Assembly (NCBI GenBank): GCA_023416415.1 | Contig: JAEZHR010000123.1 | Span: 1 to 32,891 of the forward strand | Reading direction: 5' to 3' | From: Pseudomonadota bacterium | GTDB taxonomy: Bacteria; Pseudomonadota; Gammaproteobacteria; Burkholderiales; Burkholderiaceae_D | Length of the DNA: 32,891 nt | Shown here: in pieces, positions 17,232 through 24,508 of the stretch | Position numbering within the stretch: the first letter of the stretch is position 1 | How the letters are laid out: the number at the start of each line of letters is the position of its first letter | Position numbers and translations under genes: made by a program | Notes under the pieces: generated by a model | The model's database searches: none | Seen by the model: the letters and a program-made list of their open reading frames with translations, nothing else | What the model was told of the DNA's origin: nothing

Positions 17232-19519
17232 CCGTCCCCTGATACCCCGATTCCAGCGCAAGCCGGAGTCGGGGATATTAACGGCCGCCACTTCGAGCAG
17301 ATGATCAAGTACTGCGCTACGGCGGCCAGCAATTCGTCGAGCGCGGCCAGCAAATCCCGAATTTCCGCTGGCTTGGTCAGATGCATCGCAAAGCCAGCCT
17401 TGCCCGACTTCTCGCGATCTGCATCCTGCCCGTAGCCCGTCAGGGCGACCAGTTTTCCCCGCCACTGCGGATGCTGCCGGCGAATTTCGGCCGCGAGCTG
17501 AAATCCGTCCATCCCCGGCAGCCCGATATCGAGGATTGCCACCTCCGGAGCGAATTCGCCGATCAGTTTCAATGCCTGCTGAGGGCGGTGTGCGATACGC
17601 ACCTGATGTCCGCCGATTTCCAGGGCAGCCCCGACAGCTTCTGCCGCGTCGACGTTGTCGTCCACGATCAGAATATGCCCGCTGCGCCCAGCACTGGCTT
17701 TCATGATCGCCTCCCTTTTGCCTTCCGGTGGCGCGATCGCCGGCAGCCGAAGTTCGAAGCGACACCCCTTGCCCACGCCCGGACTGCCTGCGCGCACTGT
17801 GCCGCCATGCGCTTGCACGATGCTGTGCACGATCGCCAATCCGAGGCCAAGGCCACCCGCGGCGCGCTCAATCGACTGCGGCGCCTGATAAAAAGGTTCG
17901 AACACCCGCGCAAGCTCATGCTCGTCCATGCCGACGCCGCAGTCCTGCACGCTGATCTGTGCCACGTCGCCGTCAGACGAGATCTCGCACGAAATCTGCC
18001 CGGAGGCATCGAAACGCATGGCATTCGAAAGGAGATTGATCACGACCTGGACCAGCCGCGTCTCGTCGCCCATCACCCAAACCGGCCGCGCAGACCGCTC
18101 GATACGGATGCCATTGGGCGTCTTTCGGGCTTCCGCCTCGACGGCCTCCAGAGCACGTTCAATCACGGCGTCCAGGCAAACGGGCTCGCTACGCAAGGCC
18201 AGCTTGCCGCGCACGATGCGTCCAACGTCGAGCAGATCGTCGACCAGATGTCGCAGATGCTCAACTTGCCGCGACATGATTTCGCGTTCGCGTTCGGTCG
18301 CCGTGTCTCCCTTGAGCTCCATCAGATGCAACGCAGCCACGATGGGCCCGAGCGGGTTGCGCAGTTCATGGCCCAGCATTGCCAGGAACTGATCCTTTGC
18401 CCGCCCCGCGTCCTCCGCTCTGCCCAGCGCTTCACGCAGGGATGCCAGCAACGCCTGACGCTCCTGTTCAATCAGCATGCGCTCGCCGGACGCCGCGCTT
18501 AGGGCCTGCCCGACCGCACGCAGTTCCTCAATACGACTGTTGACGGATTCCACCGGCAGTCCCTGCCCCAGTCGCAAGGCTTGATCCCGGACCTCGCCGA
18601 TGCCGTCCACGATGCGCCGCGATACCAGCGTCACGATCCCGACGACGAGCCCAAGCGAAACCAGCAAGCCGACGCCGTAGAGCGCGACGGTGCGGCTGAG
18701 TTCCGATCTGAGCTCGCCGCGCGGCATTCCCACTGCGACCGTCCACCCGTGCTCCCGCAGCCGGTTGTATCCGGTGACCTTTTCATCGCCCTCCAATGTC
18801 CGGACAGTCCCCACACCCTCCGAACCCGATTGCATCAAGGCGACCATGCTCGGAGATGCGCGTCCGCTCACCGTGCTCTCCGGATTGCGTGAACGTGCCA
18901 CGAGACGGTCGGATGCATCGTAGATCGAGATCACCCAGCTTGATGGCACGTTCTGCCGGCGCACGATATCGGCAATCCGATCGGCCTTGAGACCTGCCGA
19001 AAGAATGTATGCGAGCTCGCCGTCTCGAAACACGGGTACGCGAACGGGAATCCAGTGCGGCGCAATCTTGCTCGCCATGACGCTGCCGACCATCGGCGCC
19101 TGATTGCGAATCGCATGTTGCAAGCCATCGCTGTCCAGAACCCGTGCTTCGCGCGAGCCGTACGGAATGGGGGTCATGAACAGCAAACGCCCGTCGGCAT
19201 CACTCAACGCCACCCCGAACCAGCCAGGATGCACGGTCACAGCTTCTCTGGCGACCTGATAAAACCGTTCTACATCGGCGCCGGCCAACGCCGAACTGTA
19301 GGAAAGCGCGCGCAGCGCGCTGATCGTGCCATTGAGTTCGGTATCGATAGCCGCTGCGAGCGCGCGCGAAAGCTTGATCGCGGCAGACTCGGTTTCGCGC
19401 AGACGCTGCTCGACCAGCGCCGCAATGCCCCAGGCACCGGCGAGCGCAATCGGCAGCAGGGCAATCCCGGCAAGCAGGATCAACTGATGGCGCAAGCGCC
19501 ACGTCGGCTGGTGGAACAT
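17174..19519 (-). CDS. Membrane hybrid sensor histidine kinase with C-terminal receiver domain
   Basis: This sensor protein (about 781 residues) has a membrane helix at about 12-35 (QLILLAGIALLPIALAGAW), a periplasmic cache-type sensing region to about 272, and a second helix at about 278-300. The kinase core follows: H-box MLGHELRNPL with His384, N-box NLLSNAM, and G-boxes DCGVGM and GGLGLGLAIV. The receiver domain has the acidic pair D620/D621, phospho-acceptor D664, T694 and K716. No partner regulator with a DNA-binding output is adjacent. The ATG at 19519 gives a short N terminus before the first helix; an in-frame GTG at 19591 would add 24 residues, and neither has a clear ribosome binding site. 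The last ~45 residues lie beyond the receiver fold, pass through a hairpin and end inside cpoB antisense, which is unusual. The signal sensed is unknown. Confidence 0.88.
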   Translation of the reverse strand: MFHQPTWRLRHQLILLAGIALLPIALAGAWGIAALVEQRLRETESAAIKLSRALAAAIDTELNGTISALRALSYSSALAGADVERFYQVAREAVTVHPGWFGVALSDADGRLLFMTPIPYGSREARVLDSDGLQHAIRNQAPMVGSVMASKIAPHWIPVRVPVFRDGELAYILSAGLKADRIADIVRRQNVPSSWVISIYDASDRLVARSRNPESTVSGRASPSMVALMQSGSEGVGTVRTLEGDEKVTGYNRLREHGWTVAVGMPRGELRSELSRTVALYGVGLLVSLGLVVGIVTLVSRRIVDGIGEVRDQALRLGQGLPVESVNSRIEELRAVGQALSAASGERMLIEQERQALLASLREALGRAEDAGRAKDQFLAMLGHELRNPLGPIVAALHLMELKGDTATEREREIMSRQVEHLRHLVDDLLDVGRIVRGKLALRSEPVCLDAVIERALEAVEAEARKTPNGIRIERSARPVWVMGDETRLVQVVINLLSNAMRFDASGQISCEISSDGDVAQISVQDCGVGMDEHELARVFEPFYQAPQSIERAAGGLGLGLAIVHSIVQAHGGTVRAGSPGVGKGCRFELRLPAIAPPEGKREAIMKASAGRSGHILIVDDNVDAAEAVGAALEIGGHQVRIAHRPQQALKLIGEFAPEVAILDIGLPGMDGFQLAAEIRRQHPQWRGKLVALTGYGQDADREKSGKAGFAMHLTKPAEIRDLLAALDELLAAVAQYLIICSKWRPLISPTPACAGIGVSGDGHFRDCSLSRAVLAAGESG
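17245..17274. terminator. Stem-loop at the 3' end of the tol-pal-cpoB operon
   Basis: CCCCGATTCC pairs with GGAGTCGGGG (ten pairs, one G-U) around a ten-base loop, 13 bases after the cpoB stop. There is no T tract on either strand. It may be a transcript-end stabiliser or a weak bidirectional terminator between the convergent cpoB and kinase genes. It lies inside the kinase reading frame. Confidence 0.55.
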
Positions 19520-19606
19520 AAGCAAAGAGAAACCGCGCTGAACTTGCCGGAACGAGACAAAGTGTATCGTCAGCTTCTCACTTGCGGGCACGCACTAAAC
19601 GGGAAA

Positions 19607-19620
19607 TTGATCAAAATCAG
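19607..19620 (-). promoter_or_regulatory. FNR-like box upstream of the histidine kinase
   Basis: TTGAT-CAAA-ATCAG matches the FNR consensus TTGAT-N4-ATCAA at nine of ten positions. It lies 88 bases before the kinase ATG and after the tRNA terminator. No good -10 is found at the expected distance, and one such match in 33 kb could arise by chance. Confidence 0.35.
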
Positions 19621-19658
19621 CCAGGCGGCGCGTGCGGCATCGTTGCGGAACGACGCCA

Positions 19659-19689
19659 CAAACAAAAGAGGCTCCCATCGCTGGGAGCC
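19659..19689 (-). terminator. Rho-independent terminator of tRNA-Lys
   Basis: On the minus strand GGCTCCCA and TGGGAGCC form a perfect eight-base stem with a GCGA tetraloop, followed by TCTTTTGTTT. It lies 22 bases beyond the tRNA 3' end and separates it from the kinase gene. Confidence 0.9.
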
Positions 19690-19711
19690 GCTTAGTTCAC
19701 TGCGGTATTTC

Positions 19712-19787
19712 TGGTAGGCCGTGCGGGACGCGAACCTGCGACCAACGGATTAAAAGTCCGCTGCTCTACCAACTGAGCTAACGACCC
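19712..19787 (-). tRNA. tRNA-Lys (anticodon UUU), with an unusual T arm and acceptor end
   Basis: This 76-base minus-strand gene begins GGGTCGTTAGCTCAG, has the anticodon loop CTTTTAA (UUU, lysine) on a good five-pair stem, and encodes its own CCA. The 5' half is canonical, but the 3' half departs from the usual tRNA-Lys. The T loop reads TTCGCGT, so the nearly universal A58 is C. The T stem GCAGG/CCCGC has an A-C mismatch, and the first acceptor pair is G1-U72 instead of G-C. It has a perfect promoter and terminator, so it is probably transcribed. It may be a functional variant or a decaying copy. Confidence 0.9.
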
Positions 19788-19798
19788 GAAAGACCGCG

Positions 19799-19828
19799 AT
19801 TATAGGTAGATTTTCCAGTGACTGTCAA
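19799..19828 (-). promoter_or_regulatory. Sigma-70 promoter of tRNA-Lys
   Basis: On the minus strand a perfect -35 TTGACA (19828-19823) and a perfect -10 TATAAT (19804-19799) are separated by 18 bases, and the -10 ends 11 bases before the tRNA. This is the strongest promoter sequence I see in the window. Confidence 0.92.
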
Positions 19829-20199
19829 ACCGGCAGGCCTTAACAGGACCTGCGCTGCGCGCCGGCTTCCCGAATTCAGGAAACGACCCGCCCTTGCACG
19901 CCATTGAAAGGGTACGGCCGGAACGGCAAGAGCGCATGTCATGGTCGACGGCACGTGCTTCGAGCGACATCACGACACGGAGTGAATGCGAGACGCGTTA
20001 GGTACGCAATGCGCTCCGAAGCACAAAGATTCGGGGAGAATGTCAGTTCTGCCCCCGCAGCACAGGCGAGCCGCCGGCGGGATACCACTTGACCGTCGGT
20101 GCTCTTGCCAAACCGGTCGCCTCAGGTCTGCGAGCCATGGCATGCAGATTGCTTAACAACACCCGCAACGCTCCAACCACACAAACGAACGAAGATAAG
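19829..20199. other. Intergenic region between tRNA-Lys and fnr
   Basis: No gene is supported in this stretch. It contains a small stem (GCAGG...CCTGC around 19,831-19,851). The short open frames have no ribosome binding sites or recognisable content. It must hold the fnr promoter, but I find no convincing -35/-10 pair and no FNR box. Confidence 0.6.
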
Positions 20200-20985
20200 A
20201 TGACCCCGCAAATCCTGTCCCCCGTTGACAACGCGCTACTGCCGGCCGCCTCGCGCGCAGCTCAGTCCGACCAGGATCGCAGCATGCGCTGCGGGGCGTG
20301 CAGCATGCACAAGATCTGCCTGCCCACCGGCCTGAGCGAGACCGATATGGAAAAGCTCGACCAGATCATCGGCCGTCGTCGCAAGGTGCCGCGCGATGGC
20401 CATCTCTACCGCGTGGGCGACCCGTTCACCAATCTGTACGCAATCCGTCTGGGGCACTTCAAGACCCACCAGATCCATCCGAACGGCGACCAGCAAATCA
20501 CCGGCTTCCAAATGGCAGGCGAGCTGCTGGGCATGGACGGCATCGCCAATGAGCGGCATCACTGCAATGCCGTGGCGCTGGAAGACAGCGAGGTTTGCGA
20601 GATTCCGTTCGCGCGCCTTGAGGCACTGTTCTCCGAAATGCCACCCTTGCTGCATCACTTCCATCGCATGATGAGCCAGGAAATCACGCGCGAACAAGGC
20701 GTCATGCTCCTGCTCGGGAACATGCGCGCCGAGCAGCGCTTTGCGTCGTTCCTCGTGAACCTGTCGTCTCGCTATGCGGCACGCGGCTACTCCTCGGTCG
20801 CGTTCCAGCTGCGCATGACGCGCGAGGAAATCGGCAACTACCTCGGCCTGACCATCGAAAGCATCAGCCGCCTGCTCTCCAAGTTCAAGAAACGCGGCTG
20901 CATCAAGGTCAACAACCGGGACGTGGAACTGATCGATCCGGCCACACTGAAGGCCGTTGCTGCGGGCACGATGACCTGCAACTGA
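20200..20985 (+). CDS. fnr: FNR-type oxygen-sensing transcriptional regulator (Fnr/Anr)
   Basis: This Crp/Fnr-family activator dimerises and binds TTGAT-N4-ATCAA boxes when its oxygen-labile [4Fe-4S] cluster is intact. The 261-residue protein has cluster-ligand cysteines C31, C34 and C40 (CGACSMHKIC) plus C122 (HHCNAV), a cyclic-nucleotide-like beta roll, and a dimer helix. Its helix-turn-helix is TREEIGNYLGLTIESISRLLSKFKKRG, with the E-SI-SR recognition pattern of FNR rather than CRP. The ATG at 20200 gives the usual spacing to the first Cys; an ATG/GTG-led extension upstream to 20089 is unlikely. It lies opposite the cbb3 cluster it most likely controls, whose promoters carry matching boxes. 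A terminator follows. Confidence 0.97.
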   Translation: MTPQILSPVDNALLPAASRAAQSDQDRSMRCGACSMHKICLPTGLSETDMEKLDQIIGRRRKVPRDGHLYRVGDPFTNLYAIRLGHFKTHQIHPNGDQQITGFQMAGELLGMDGIANERHHCNAVALEDSEVCEIPFARLEALFSEMPPLLHHFHRMMSQEITREQGVMLLLGNMRAEQRFASFLVNLSSRYAARGYSSVAFQLRMTREEIGNYLGLTIESISRLLSKFKKRGCIKVNNRDVELIDPATLKAVAAGTMTCN

Positions 20986-21002
20986 ACCGTTTCCCCCTCC
21001 TT

Positions 21003-21031
21003 GCCCGGCCGGACGTGCCGGGCTTTTTTTT
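21003..21031 (+). terminator. Rho-independent terminator of fnr
   Basis: GCCCGGC and GCCGGGC form a seven-base stem with a seven-base loop, followed by eight T residues, 18 bases after the fnr stop. Its T tract abuts the stop codon of the convergent small membrane-protein gene. Confidence 0.93.
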
Positions 21032-21258
21032 CAGCCGTGCACGGATTCGACGGGCGGCTGCTTCAACCAGCAGGTCAGCAGGCTCGCCAACGCGCAGGAA
21101 GCCCAGAAGAAGAAAAAGCCAATCGTGTAGACGGCCAAGGGGGACAAGCTGCCGTCCTCGGTCAGGAATGCGGGATCGAAGACCGAGAAAAAAGCGCCCT
21201 CCGCCACGATCGCCACAAGAAATGATGGCCAAAGGACCACCATCAATAAACGCGCCAT
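21031..21258 (-). CDS. Small two-helix membrane protein at the end of the cco cluster
   Basis: This is a 75-residue protein of unrecognised family. It has two hydrophobic helices (about residues 3-22, VVLWPSFLVAIVAEGAFF, and about 41-62, AVYTIGFFFFWASCALASLL) joined by a short acidic loop (DPAFLTEDGS). It has no heme, metal or catalytic motif. Three ATG codons occur in a row; I chose the third (21258) because GAGGAG then lies at ideal spacing. The strong ribosome binding site, lack of frame disruption and position after ccoH support a real gene. A role in cbb3 oxidase assembly is only a guess from location. A perfect inverted repeat lies between it and ccoH. Confidence 0.75.
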   Translation of the reverse strand: MARLLMVVLWPSFLVAIVAEGAFFSVFDPAFLTEDGSLSPLAVYTIGFFFFWASCALASLLTCWLKQPPVESVHG

Positions 21259-21315
21259 CATCATCTCCTCTTTTCTTGTTACCGGCGCGCCCATAGTCCG
21301 GGCACGCACGGTTGA

Positions 21316-21337
21316 TGATTCCCATCTCTGGGAATCA
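21316..21337. promoter_or_regulatory. Perfect inverted repeat between ccoH and the small membrane-protein gene
   Basis: TGATTCCCA and TGGGAATCA form a perfect nine-base inverted repeat around TCTC. It lies 35 bases after the ccoH stop and 58 bases before the next start. No T tract follows on either strand, so an operator or an RNA-processing/stabilising stem fits better than an intrinsic terminator. Confidence 0.6.
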
Positions 21338-21371
21338 TAGTGGAAATTATGAGAACGCGCCTGCCAGGCTT

Positions 21372-21911
21372 CTATTGTTGCAACACCGGGGTCTCGGCCA
21401 TGATGCGCAGGCTCTGCTGCTGCGGCCAGAGCCAGCGCCCTGCCAGACGCCAGTCGCGTCCGGGATTTTCGAGCGTCACCTGCCAGCGCGCCATGTCCAG
21501 CAGCGGGAGCGATGCTTCGAAGCGTCCATCGGCGTCCGCCGTGACCTCGAGGCGCAGATCCTTCTCCGGCAACGTCGAGTGGTGCATGCTGATCAAGACC
21601 TTCCCCGGATACGGATTGCCGGCACTGGTGATCCGCCCGGCAAGCCGGCCATCCGCCGGCAGGAAGCGCAGGTCGGCGTCCAGCTGCAGCGCCTCGGCCG
21701 CACGGTCACGACGCAGATCCTGATTGATGGCCTTGCCTTCCTTGTAATAGTCGCCGGTCACGAGCGCGTCCTGATGCGTAAAGGCGAGCCAGATCGTCAC
21801 GATTCCGGCCAGGACGACAATGCCGGGCCCCAGCATCAGCAACCACGGCCAGCGGTGCTTGTACCAGGGCATGGAAGAAAGCTGAGATGACATCGGGGAA
21901 CTGGCTTGCAT
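21372..21911 (-). CDS. ccoH: cbb3 oxidase assembly protein CcoH (FixH family)
   Basis: CcoH/FixH is a single-pass membrane protein needed for stable cbb3 oxidase assembly. The 179-residue protein has a membrane helix at about residues 23-45 (WLLMLGPGIVVLAGIVTIWLA). It is followed by the family signature DALVTGDYYKEGKAINQDLRRD and a periplasmic immunoglobulin-like domain (GRITSAGNPYPGKVLISMHH...). The ATG at 21911 follows AGGAG with good spacing. It starts nine bases after the ccoG stop, so the two are in one operon. Confidence 0.92.
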   Translation of the reverse strand: MQASSPMSSQLSSMPWYKHRWPWLLMLGPGIVVLAGIVTIWLAFTHQDALVTGDYYKEGKAINQDLRRDRAAEALQLDADLRFLPADGRLAGRITSAGNPYPGKVLISMHHSTLPEKDLRLEVTADADGRFEASLPLLDMARWQVTLENPGRDWRLAGRWLWPQQQSLRIMAETPVLQQ

Positions 21912-21920
21912 GAGGGGCTC

Positions 21921-23339
21921 CTAGCGACGCGGCACGATGAATACCGCATCTTCTTTCACGTGCAGCCACTCTAGGTCGAGCGACTGCAATTCAAATACGA
22001 TCTTGTTGGATCCGCGTTCGCCCTGATCCGGGCCGACCCGCACGCGCACCGGGACCGCTCGGGTTTCGGTGCCGGCCACTTCGATGAGCTCCGGCGTATC
22101 AAGCCGGATGCCTTCGATGCCCGATACTGACAGGCGCAGGCGCTGCGGCTGCTCGGAGGTGTTCATGACCTGCAGTCGGTAGATGTTCTCGATCATGCCG
22201 TCCTCGACCTCGCGCCCCATCGACCCGCGGTCGCGTATCACGTCCAGCTTGACCGGGGTGCGCCAGTACAGCGAGGCCGCGAAGGCAGACACGATCATGA
22301 TCAGGATCGCGCTGTAGATCAGCACGCGCGCACGCAGCGTGCGGCGCACGATCTGCTTCAGGCTGAAGCGCTTGAGCAGCGCATTGTCCGTGGTCCAGCG
22401 GATCAGGCCGTGAGGCTTGCCGACCTTGTCCATCACATTGTTGCAGGCGTCCACGCAGGCGCCGCAACTGATGCATTCGTACTGCAGGCCATTGCGAATG
22501 TCGATGCCGGTCGGGCACACCTGCACGCACATCGAGCAGTCGATGCAGTCACCCAGGCCATCTTCCTGGCCGGACTTGGACTTGATGCGCGGGCTGCGCG
22601 GTTCGCCGCGCTGCTTGTCATAGCTGACGATGAGCGTGTCCTTGTCGAACATCGAGCTCTGGAAGCGCGCATACGGACACATGTACTTGCACACCTGCTC
22701 GCGCATCCAGCCCGCGTTGCCGTAAGTGGCAAAACCGTAGAACAGGATCCAGAAGGTCTCCCATGGGCCAAGCCCGAAGGAAATCACGGTGTGCCCGAGC
22801 TCGCGGATCGGCGAGAAGAAGCCGACGAAGGTGAAGCCCGTCCACAGTGCAATTGTCCCCCAGGCGAGATGCTTGGCCGACTTCCGGGCGACCTTGCCTG
22901 CGGACCAGGGCTGGCGGTCCAGGCGCATGCGGGTGCTGCGATCGCCTTCGATCTTGCGCTCCACCCACATGAAGATTTCGGTGTAAACGGTCTGCGGGCA
23001 TGAGAAGCCGCACCAGACCCGCCCGAACACTGCCGTAAACAGGAACAGCGCATAGGCGCAGACGATGAGCAGCAGTGCCAGATAGATGAAATCCTGCGGC
23101 CACAGCACCAGGCCGAAGATATAGAACTTGCGCGCGCCGAGATCGAACAGGACGGCCTGTCGATCGTTCCAGCTTAGCCATGGCAGGCCGTAGAAAACGA
23201 GCTGGGTCAGCCACACGAACAGCCAGCGCACATTGCCGTATCTGCCCTTGACTTCACGCGCGTAGATCTCCGGGCGCGATTCATACATGCGGATGACATG
23301 AACCTTGGGTTCCGGTTGTCTTGGTGCTGGCTCACCCAT
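21921..23339 (-). CDS. ccoG: cbb3 oxidase accessory iron-sulfur protein CcoG (FixG/RdxA)
   Basis: CcoG is a membrane iron-sulfur protein that reduces Cu(II) to Cu(I) to supply copper for the cbb3 active site. The 472-residue protein has several membrane helices in its first half and CGFSCPQTVYTEIF near residues 110-123. A CKYMCPYARFQ motif lies near 217, and two [4Fe-4S] ferredoxin clusters follow (C265-C268-C271-C275 and C289-C292-C295-C299). A further helix near 345 leads to an immunoglobulin-like C-terminal domain. Its start lies 64 bases downstream of ccoP, a gap holding a strong hairpin. Confidence 0.96.
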   Translation of the reverse strand: MGEPAPRQPEPKVHVIRMYESRPEIYAREVKGRYGNVRWLFVWLTQLVFYGLPWLSWNDRQAVLFDLGARKFYIFGLVLWPQDFIYLALLLIVCAYALFLFTAVFGRVWCGFSCPQTVYTEIFMWVERKIEGDRSTRMRLDRQPWSAGKVARKSAKHLAWGTIALWTGFTFVGFFSPIRELGHTVISFGLGPWETFWILFYGFATYGNAGWMREQVCKYMCPYARFQSSMFDKDTLIVSYDKQRGEPRSPRIKSKSGQEDGLGDCIDCSMCVQVCPTGIDIRNGLQYECISCGACVDACNNVMDKVGKPHGLIRWTTDNALLKRFSLKQIVRRTLRARVLIYSAILIMIVSAFAASLYWRTPVKLDVIRDRGSMGREVEDGMIENIYRLQVMNTSEQPQRLRLSVSGIEGIRLDTPELIEVAGTETRAVPVRVRVGPDQGERGSNKIVFELQSLDLEWLHVKEDAVFIVPRR

Positions 23340-23367
23340 TTTGCTGACTGCCTTTTCCTTCAGACAG

Positions 23368-23392
23368 CCGCTCCCGCGCGCGGCGGGAACGG
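23368..23392 (-). other. Intercistronic hairpin between ccoP and ccoG
   Basis: In the transcript a ten-pair GC-rich stem (one G-U; CCGTTCCCGC with GCGGGAGCGG) with a five-base loop lies 11 bases after the ccoP stop. It has no T tract. It may protect the upstream ccoNOQP message from 3' decay or partly terminate transcription, giving less ccoG-ccoH than oxidase subunits. Confidence 0.6.
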
Positions 23393-23403
23393 CCTGTTAC
23401 ACA

Positions 23404-24333
23404 CTACTGATTTTGCTGCGCGACGACCGGAGTGTTCGACAACCCCCAGACGTATGCTGTCAGCAGATGGACCTTGGCATCGCCAAGGAACTCCTCGAAT
23501 GCAGGCATGGTATTCGTACGACCGGAACGAATGGCTTCCATCACGGCCCGCGCACTGCCACCGTATAGCCAGGTCTTGTCCGTCAGGTTCGGTGCCCCGA
23601 GCGCCTGATTGCCGGTGCCGGCAGCAGTATGGCAGGCGGCACAGGCAGCGAATTTTTCCTTACCGAAGGCAGCCTTGATCGGATCGGATGCGGAACCCGA
23701 CAGCGACAGCACGTAGTGCGCGACGTTTTCGATGTCCTTGTCGCTGCCGATGGCTGCGCCCATCGGCGGCATCATGCCGGTACGGCCCTTGAGGATCGTA
23801 GTCTTGATGGTCTCCGGGTCACCGCCCCACAGCCAGTCCTTGTCGGCCAGGTTCGGATAGCCCTTGTTGCCGCGCGCATCGGAGGCATGGCACTGTGCAC
23901 AGTAGGTCAGGAACAGCCGCTCGCCCATCGCGCGCGCCTGCGGATCGGCCGCCAGCTGCTTGAGATCGGTCTGCTGGTACTTGGCGAACAGCGGACCATA
24001 TTCGGCCTCGGCCTTTGCCTGCTCGGCCTCGTACTGGCCGACCGAACGCCAGCCCAGCGTACCGGCAAAGGAACCCAGACCGGGATACAGCACCAGGTAG
24101 GCCAGGCCGAAGACGATGGTGAGCACGAACAGGCCCATCCACCAGCGTGGCATGGGATTGTTGTACTCCTCCAGCCCGTCATAGACGTGCCCCGTGGTCT
24201 TGGGGTCCTGCCCGTCCTTGAGCACGATTTTCGCCTTGGCCTGCGCAAAGAGCAGAACGGCGCAGCCGAGGATGCCCAGAATGGTCAGGACCGCAATATA
24301 GATGCTCCAGAAATCACTCGTGAAATCAGCCAT
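23404..24333 (-). CDS. ccoP: cbb3-type cytochrome c oxidase subunit III, diheme cytochrome CcoP
   Basis: CcoP passes electrons from soluble cytochromes c to CcoO. The 309-residue protein has two membrane helices (about residues 9-30 and 66-83), the GHVYDGLEEYNNPMPRWW signature of the family between them, and two periplasmic heme-c sites, CAQCH at 145-149 and CAACH at 231-235. Candidate axial Met residues lie in TGMMPPMG and NTMPAF. The ATG at 24333 overlaps the ccoQ stop by eight bases and is preceded by GGGAG. The protein is full length. Confidence 0.97.
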   Translation of the reverse strand: MADFTSDFWSIYIAVLTILGILGCAVLLFAQAKAKIVLKDGQDPKTTGHVYDGLEEYNNPMPRWWMGLFVLTIVFGLAYLVLYPGLGSFAGTLGWRSVGQYEAEQAKAEAEYGPLFAKYQQTDLKQLAADPQARAMGERLFLTYCAQCHASDARGNKGYPNLADKDWLWGGDPETIKTTILKGRTGMMPPMGAAIGSDKDIENVAHYVLSLSGSASDPIKAAFGKEKFAACAACHTAAGTGNQALGAPNLTDKTWLYGGSARAVMEAIRSGRTNTMPAFEEFLGDAKVHLLTAYVWGLSNTPVVAQQNQ

Positions 24334-24505
24334 GATTGTTCTCCCTGCGGGAGTTCGGTTCGTCCGCGAACGGCAGGTTTGCCGCCTCCTCGAATGCCGC
24401 CTTGCGGCGCTTGCTGTATGCCCAGAACACGATGCCCAGGAAGCTCAGGAAACTGAGCAGGGTCACGATGCTGCGGGCGTCGGATAGCAGAGTTTCGAAG
24501 ATCAT
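24326..24505 (-). CDS. ccoQ: cbb3-type oxidase small subunit CcoQ (FixQ)
   Basis: CcoQ is a 59-residue single-helix protein that stabilises the CcoP-CcoNO interaction. It begins MIFETLLSDARSIVTLLSFL, has a membrane helix at about residues 12-30 (ending GIVFWAYSKRRK), then a short acidic tail (FEEAANLPFADEPNS). The sequence and its place between ccoO and ccoP are typical. The start lies three bases after the ccoO stop, and the stop overlaps the ccoP start by eight bases. Confidence 0.95.
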   Translation of the reverse strand: MIFETLLSDARSIVTLLSFLSFLGIVFWAYSKRRKAAFEEAANLPFADEPNSRRENNHG

Positions 24506-24508
24506 GAT

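Noticed and set aside
19904..20092. 62-codon open frame between tRNA-Lys and fnr
   Set aside because: It has an Arg-rich composition, no ribosome binding site and no recognisable motif; it is likely a random frame in GC-rich intergenic DNA.
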